From: Chloroflexota bacterium
GTDB taxonomy: Bacteria; Chloroflexota; Limnocylindria; Limnocylindrales; CSP1-4
DNA length: 9,671 nt
Assembly (NCBI GenBank): GCA_003158495.1
Contig: PMJT01000123.1
Coordinates: 1 to 9,671 of the forward strand
Direction: 5' to 3'
Numbering within the stretch: the first letter of the stretch is position 1; the number at the start of each line of letters is the position of its first letter. The position numbers and the translations under genes were made by a program. Below are positions 8,180-9,671 of the stretch, in pieces. The notes beneath the pieces were generated by a model. It did not search any database and was not told where the DNA came from. It saw only the letters and a list, made by a program, of their open reading frames with translations.

Positions 8180-8337
8180 GACTGGCATGTCGATCCCAAG
8201 GCAGGCGGGCTACGGTCAAGCGCTCGCTTTGGTCTGGCGAGGAGGCGGCCCACGATGAGCTTGGCGTCGGCTCGTGACAGACCTCTCGACTCATAGATCT
8301 CGACCAGGATTGCTCGTTCCTGCTTCGCAGCTCCTAC
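8180..8337 (-). pseudogene. VIT1/CCC1-type transporter fragment
   Basis: On the minus strand, one frame from about 8337 reads AAKQERAILVEIYESRGLSR directly followed by ADAKLIVGRLLARPKRALD. This is the cytoplasmic helical segment of VIT1/CCC1-family iron/manganese transporters ('E.EEL.EIY...GLS...A..V...LM..P..ALD'). In intact proteins the next block is 'REELG(L/I)D'. Here ALGID is found only in a neighbouring frame, near 8193-8207, showing a frameshift. Nothing of the five membrane helices before or after this segment is recognisable. There is no start codon with a ribosome site. It is a fragment of about 50 codons and cannot transport. Identification rests on the 'EIYESRGLS' to 'ALD' motif order. 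Confidence 0.5.
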
Positions 8338-8418
8338 TCGGGGCGCGTGACTACAAGTCTGCCGCCCAGTCGTTCTGATTAGCGGCCGCCAGAACCTCGA
8401 CCACGCCCGACCCGTGCG

Positions 8419-8715
8419 TTACTTCCGGGTGCTCCAGTGGTCGGCCGCCTCCCGCTCCAGGACCGCCAGGCGACTGTAGTAGTCCGGGAACTCGTTCAGG
8501 TGGGCGAGCGCGATCTTCCCGGTAGTAATCGAATCGTCCCCGGTGACGTCGGTCTTGGGGCTTCGGAGCCCGTGCTCGAGTTCGACGTCCAGCCCCTTCC
8601 GGAACTGCTCGAGGTCGTACTTCAGCGCTTCGAAGTCCAACCCGAGCTGAGTCGCGACGGCGAGCGCCTCTTCGCGCGTGAACGATTTCTTGACAGCAGT
8701 CGCAGCAGTTACCAC
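8419..8715 (-). CDS. DUF5661-family protein
   Basis: This is a 98-residue soluble protein. It shows FTREEALAVATQLGLDFEAL, then the family core YDLEQFRKGLDVELEHGLRS, then TGDDSITTGKIALAHLNEFP and DYYSRLAVLEREAADHW. This follows the DUF5661 layout: a helix-turn lead ('FT.EEA..I...LGID'), a central 'F..G...ELEHG' and a terminal 'K.A..HL.E.PDYY..L'. The conserved Glu and His residues in ELEHG and AHLNE could bind metal, but no activity is established. GTG 8715 is the start: AAGGAGG (complement of 8721-8727) is 5 bases upstream, whereas the longer frame from 8763 has no site and would place this one inside the gene. It is divergent from a small plus-strand pair. Confidence 0.88.
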   Translation of the reverse strand: MVTAATAVKKSFTREEALAVATQLGLDFEALKYDLEQFRKGLDVELEHGLRSPKTDVTGDDSITTGKIALAHLNEFPDYYSRLAVLEREAADHWSTRK

Positions 8716-8750
8716 AGCGGCCTCCTTCGGCCGATACTTCGTGCCAGAGC

Positions 8751-8756
8751 ATTCTA
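8751..8756 (-). promoter_or_regulatory. Possible -10 element for the DUF5661 gene
   Basis: The complement reads TAGAAT, five of six matches to TATAAT, about 36 bases before the GTG start. This would give a short leader holding only the ribosome site. No -35 match is visible at 16-18 bases, so confidence is low. Confidence 0.25.
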
Positions 8757-8852
8757 AGGTCATGTATATCGATGCCGTTGCACTAGTCTGGGCTGCAATT
8801 GGTGCTGCCGCGAGGATGAGAACCCTCCAGCGCGTGGGAAGCCAAGCCCAGG

Positions 8853-8972
8853 ATGGAGGGGCACATCTTCACGTGGGCAATGCCTTGGTGGAACCTGCAT
8901 TACCCTTGGATGTACTTCATTGCTTGGGGCAAGGGGCAGTCGTCTCCCGTGTCCGGAGGGCTTGACCCGTGA
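8853..8972 (+). CDS. Possible 39-residue aromatic-rich peptide
   Basis: ATG 8853 opens a 40-codon frame whose product begins MEGHIFTWAMPWWNLHYPWM and continues YFIAWGKGQSS. It has five Trp and several Tyr, Phe and His in the first 25 residues, then a polar tail. Most of its codons end in G or C, unlike the overlapping alternative frame starting at 8762. Its stop overlaps the start of the next gene (GTGA at 8969-8972), as in coupled pairs. Against it: AGG abuts the ATG, so there is no properly spaced ribosome site. It may be membrane-associated. No family is recognised. Confidence 0.4.
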   Translation: MEGHIFTWAMPWWNLHYPWMYFIAWGKGQSSPVSGGLDP

Positions 8973-9085
8973 ACCGAGTCTCCACCTTCGTGCGGACTCA
9001 CCTAACCGTGGTGGTCGTAATTCTGCTCGTCGTCTTGCTGGTCCTGCTACCGACGCTGCTCGGCTACTTCTGGATGCGAGGCTAG
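8969..9085 (+). CDS. 38-residue single-helix membrane peptide
   Basis: GTG 8969 has GGAGGG (8955-8960) 8 bases upstream. The 38-residue product has a basic N-terminus (VNRVSTFVRTH), one long hydrophobic helix (LTVVVVILLVVLLVLLPTLL) and a short end GYFWMRG. The Arg/Lys distribution predicts the N-terminus inside. It overlaps the preceding short frame by 4 bases. The helix, the well-placed ribosome site and the coupling arrangement make a real gene likely. No function is known; such peptides often tune membrane complexes, but that is only a general expectation. Confidence 0.6.
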   Translation: MNRVSTFVRTHLTVVVVILLVVLLVLLPTLLGYFWMRG

Positions 9086-9185
9086 CAAGGGTCGACGCGC
9101 ACTCGATAACGATCGCGGTCCGGCCTGTTGTGCTGCCGGGGCGGTTCTAGGTTGCCGTCGCGGGTCCTATCGTTCGGGTTCGGGT

Positions 9186-9371
9186 GTTTGGTGGCCCGCT
9201 CGGATCCTCGGCGGGCTGCCCAAGACGTGGGCCAAGGGCGGCAAGGGACGGGCGATGCTGGCCAGCTCGCTATTCGACCGGACCGATGTCCTGGGGATGC
9301 GCGAGGCGACGGTCCATCTCAGCGCGCACGCGGTCCGCCATGGGCTGGCGGCGGTGCTGCCGGCTGAGTAA
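9186..9371 (+). pseudogene. C-terminal tail of a probable serine recombinase
   Basis: The plus frame ending at TAA 9371 reads RILGGLPKTWAKGGKGRAML, then ASSLFDRTDVLGMREATVHL and SAHAVRHGLAAVLPAE. It resembles the C-terminal part of large serine recombinases: a 'LP.LW..A...R..L...LF..I.VLG' helix-strand unit followed by 'LT..A..HG...ALP'. There is no N-terminal catalytic domain, zinc ribbon or ribosome site upstream, and the region before 9186 gives no continuing match. About 60 codons remain, so it would be a remnant of a departed or decayed mobile element. The family call is tentative; another DNA-binding protein tail is possible. Confidence 0.4.
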
Positions 9372-9372
9372 A

Positions 9373-9389
9373 TGGTCGGGGCGAGAGGA
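9373..9389 (-). other. tRNA 3'-end-like fragment, possible attachment core
   Basis: The minus strand reads TCCTCTCGCCCCGACCA, which looks like the 3' part of a tRNA: the end of the T-stem, the acceptor strand and an encoded CCA. Upstream on the same strand the T-loop consensus (GTTCGAAT or similar) is missing and no cloverleaf can be built, so it is not a working tRNA. It begins 2 bases after the recombinase-like stop codon. Integrases often sit beside such 3'-end duplications, so an attachment-site remnant is an inference worth testing. Confidence 0.35.
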
Positions 9390-9470
9390 GTCAGCCCGAC
9401 ACCATACGGGCGGTCGTAGGGCCCCCCGCAAGTCTGCAGTCGCCCGGCGTCGCGCCTGCTAGATGGTCGC

Positions 9471-9671
9471 TCAGGATTTCGCCGCGACGAGCAGGATGGG
9501 TTGTTTGACCATCGGCGGAGCGGAGGTGGAGTCGCTCGTCCCGAGCCACCACCAGACAACCAGCGAGTCGCCGAGCGGCGTGTCCGCCGGGACGGTGAGC
9601 TGCATCTCGAAGCCCAGCGTGGACTGCGGGCCGATCTGCTTGGTGCCAGCGCAGTTGAGGGTGTACTCCAA
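9471..9671 (-). CDS. C-terminal part of a probable exported beta-rich protein, 5' end missing
   Basis: The frame enters from the right edge and ends at TGA 9473-9471; 66 residues are visible and the true start lies outside. The sequence (YTLNCAGTKQIGP, then FEMQLTVPADTPLGDSLVVW, then a short loop and MVKQPILLVAAKS) alternates beta-strand-like stretches. It has the 'F...L.VP..TP.G' pattern seen in immunoglobulin-like or DUF4232-type domains of exported proteins. A single Cys is visible. With the N-terminus missing, export and function cannot be judged. Confidence 0.5.
   Translation of the reverse strand: MEYTLNCAGTKQIGPQSTLGFEMQLTVPADTPLGDSLVVWWWLGTSDSTSAPPMVKQPILLVAAKS

Noticed and set aside
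7941..8294. A 117-codon minus-strand open frame covering part of the small membrane gene and the VIT1-like relic
   Set aside because: It opposes a well-formed plus-strand membrane protein, shows no domain, and the VIT1-like motif lies in a different frame.
8762..8965. A 67-residue plus-strand protein starting at ATG 8762
   Set aside because: The ribosome site is too close, the codon third positions are AT-rich compared with neighbours, and the overlapping frame ending in GTGA fits the next gene better.
9373..9450. A complete tRNA gene on the minus strand
   Set aside because: Only the 3'-end-like 17 bases fit; no T-loop, anticodon arm or D-arm can be drawn.

Overview
This is a GC-rich bacterial chromosomal window. 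Its gene families (Flp-type pilin, DUF2171, DUF5661, a DUF5658-like membrane protein, a cytosolic PAS/GAF hybrid kinase) and its frequent GTG starts behind strong AAGGAG-type sites suggest a soil or freshwater Chloroflexota or Actinomycetota lineage. No rRNA or universal marker is present, so this placement is an inference. No phage module, CRISPR array or intact mobile element is visible.

Layout from left to right. A HEAT-repeat protein runs off the left edge on the minus strand (1-491). A GNAT acetyltransferase follows on the minus strand (781-1308). From 1309 to 1889 there is no intact gene, but decayed coding sequence is legible: a clear N-terminal relic of an S66 LD-carboxypeptidase and a weaker relic resembling a universal stress protein. 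A DUF2171 (PRC-barrel-like) gene sits at 1890-2171. Next come an orphan Flp/type IVb pilin on the minus strand (2525-2680) with its own hairpin terminator, a pilin-like relic on the plus strand, and a three-helix DUF5658-like membrane protein on the minus strand (2944-3267). The largest gene is a soluble hybrid histidine kinase with three PAS domains, a GAF domain, HisKA, HATPase and a C-terminal receiver (3591-6425). It is convergent with an isoprenylcysteine carboxyl methyltransferase-family membrane enzyme (6527-7150).

The right third is dominated by very small genes: a 23-residue hydrophobic peptide, a 91-residue acidic protein overlapping a 63-residue membrane protein by 8 bases, and a 39/38-residue pair overlapping by GTGA. 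Among them are a DUF5661 gene (8419-8715) and two further relics: a VIT1/CCC1-type transporter fragment (about 8180-8337) and the C-terminal tail of a probable recombinase (9186-9371), which abuts a tRNA-3'-end-like sequence. The end of a probable exported protein enters from the right edge.

The genes do not form one pathway. The window reads as a low-density accessory region: short single-gene units, one signalling kinase without a neighbouring output regulator, several small membrane peptides and at least three fragments of once-intact genes. The most interesting material is the set of unannotated micro-genes, the legible relics, and a structured element at 7240-7299. Similarity claims come from pattern recognition by eye; no database search was run.
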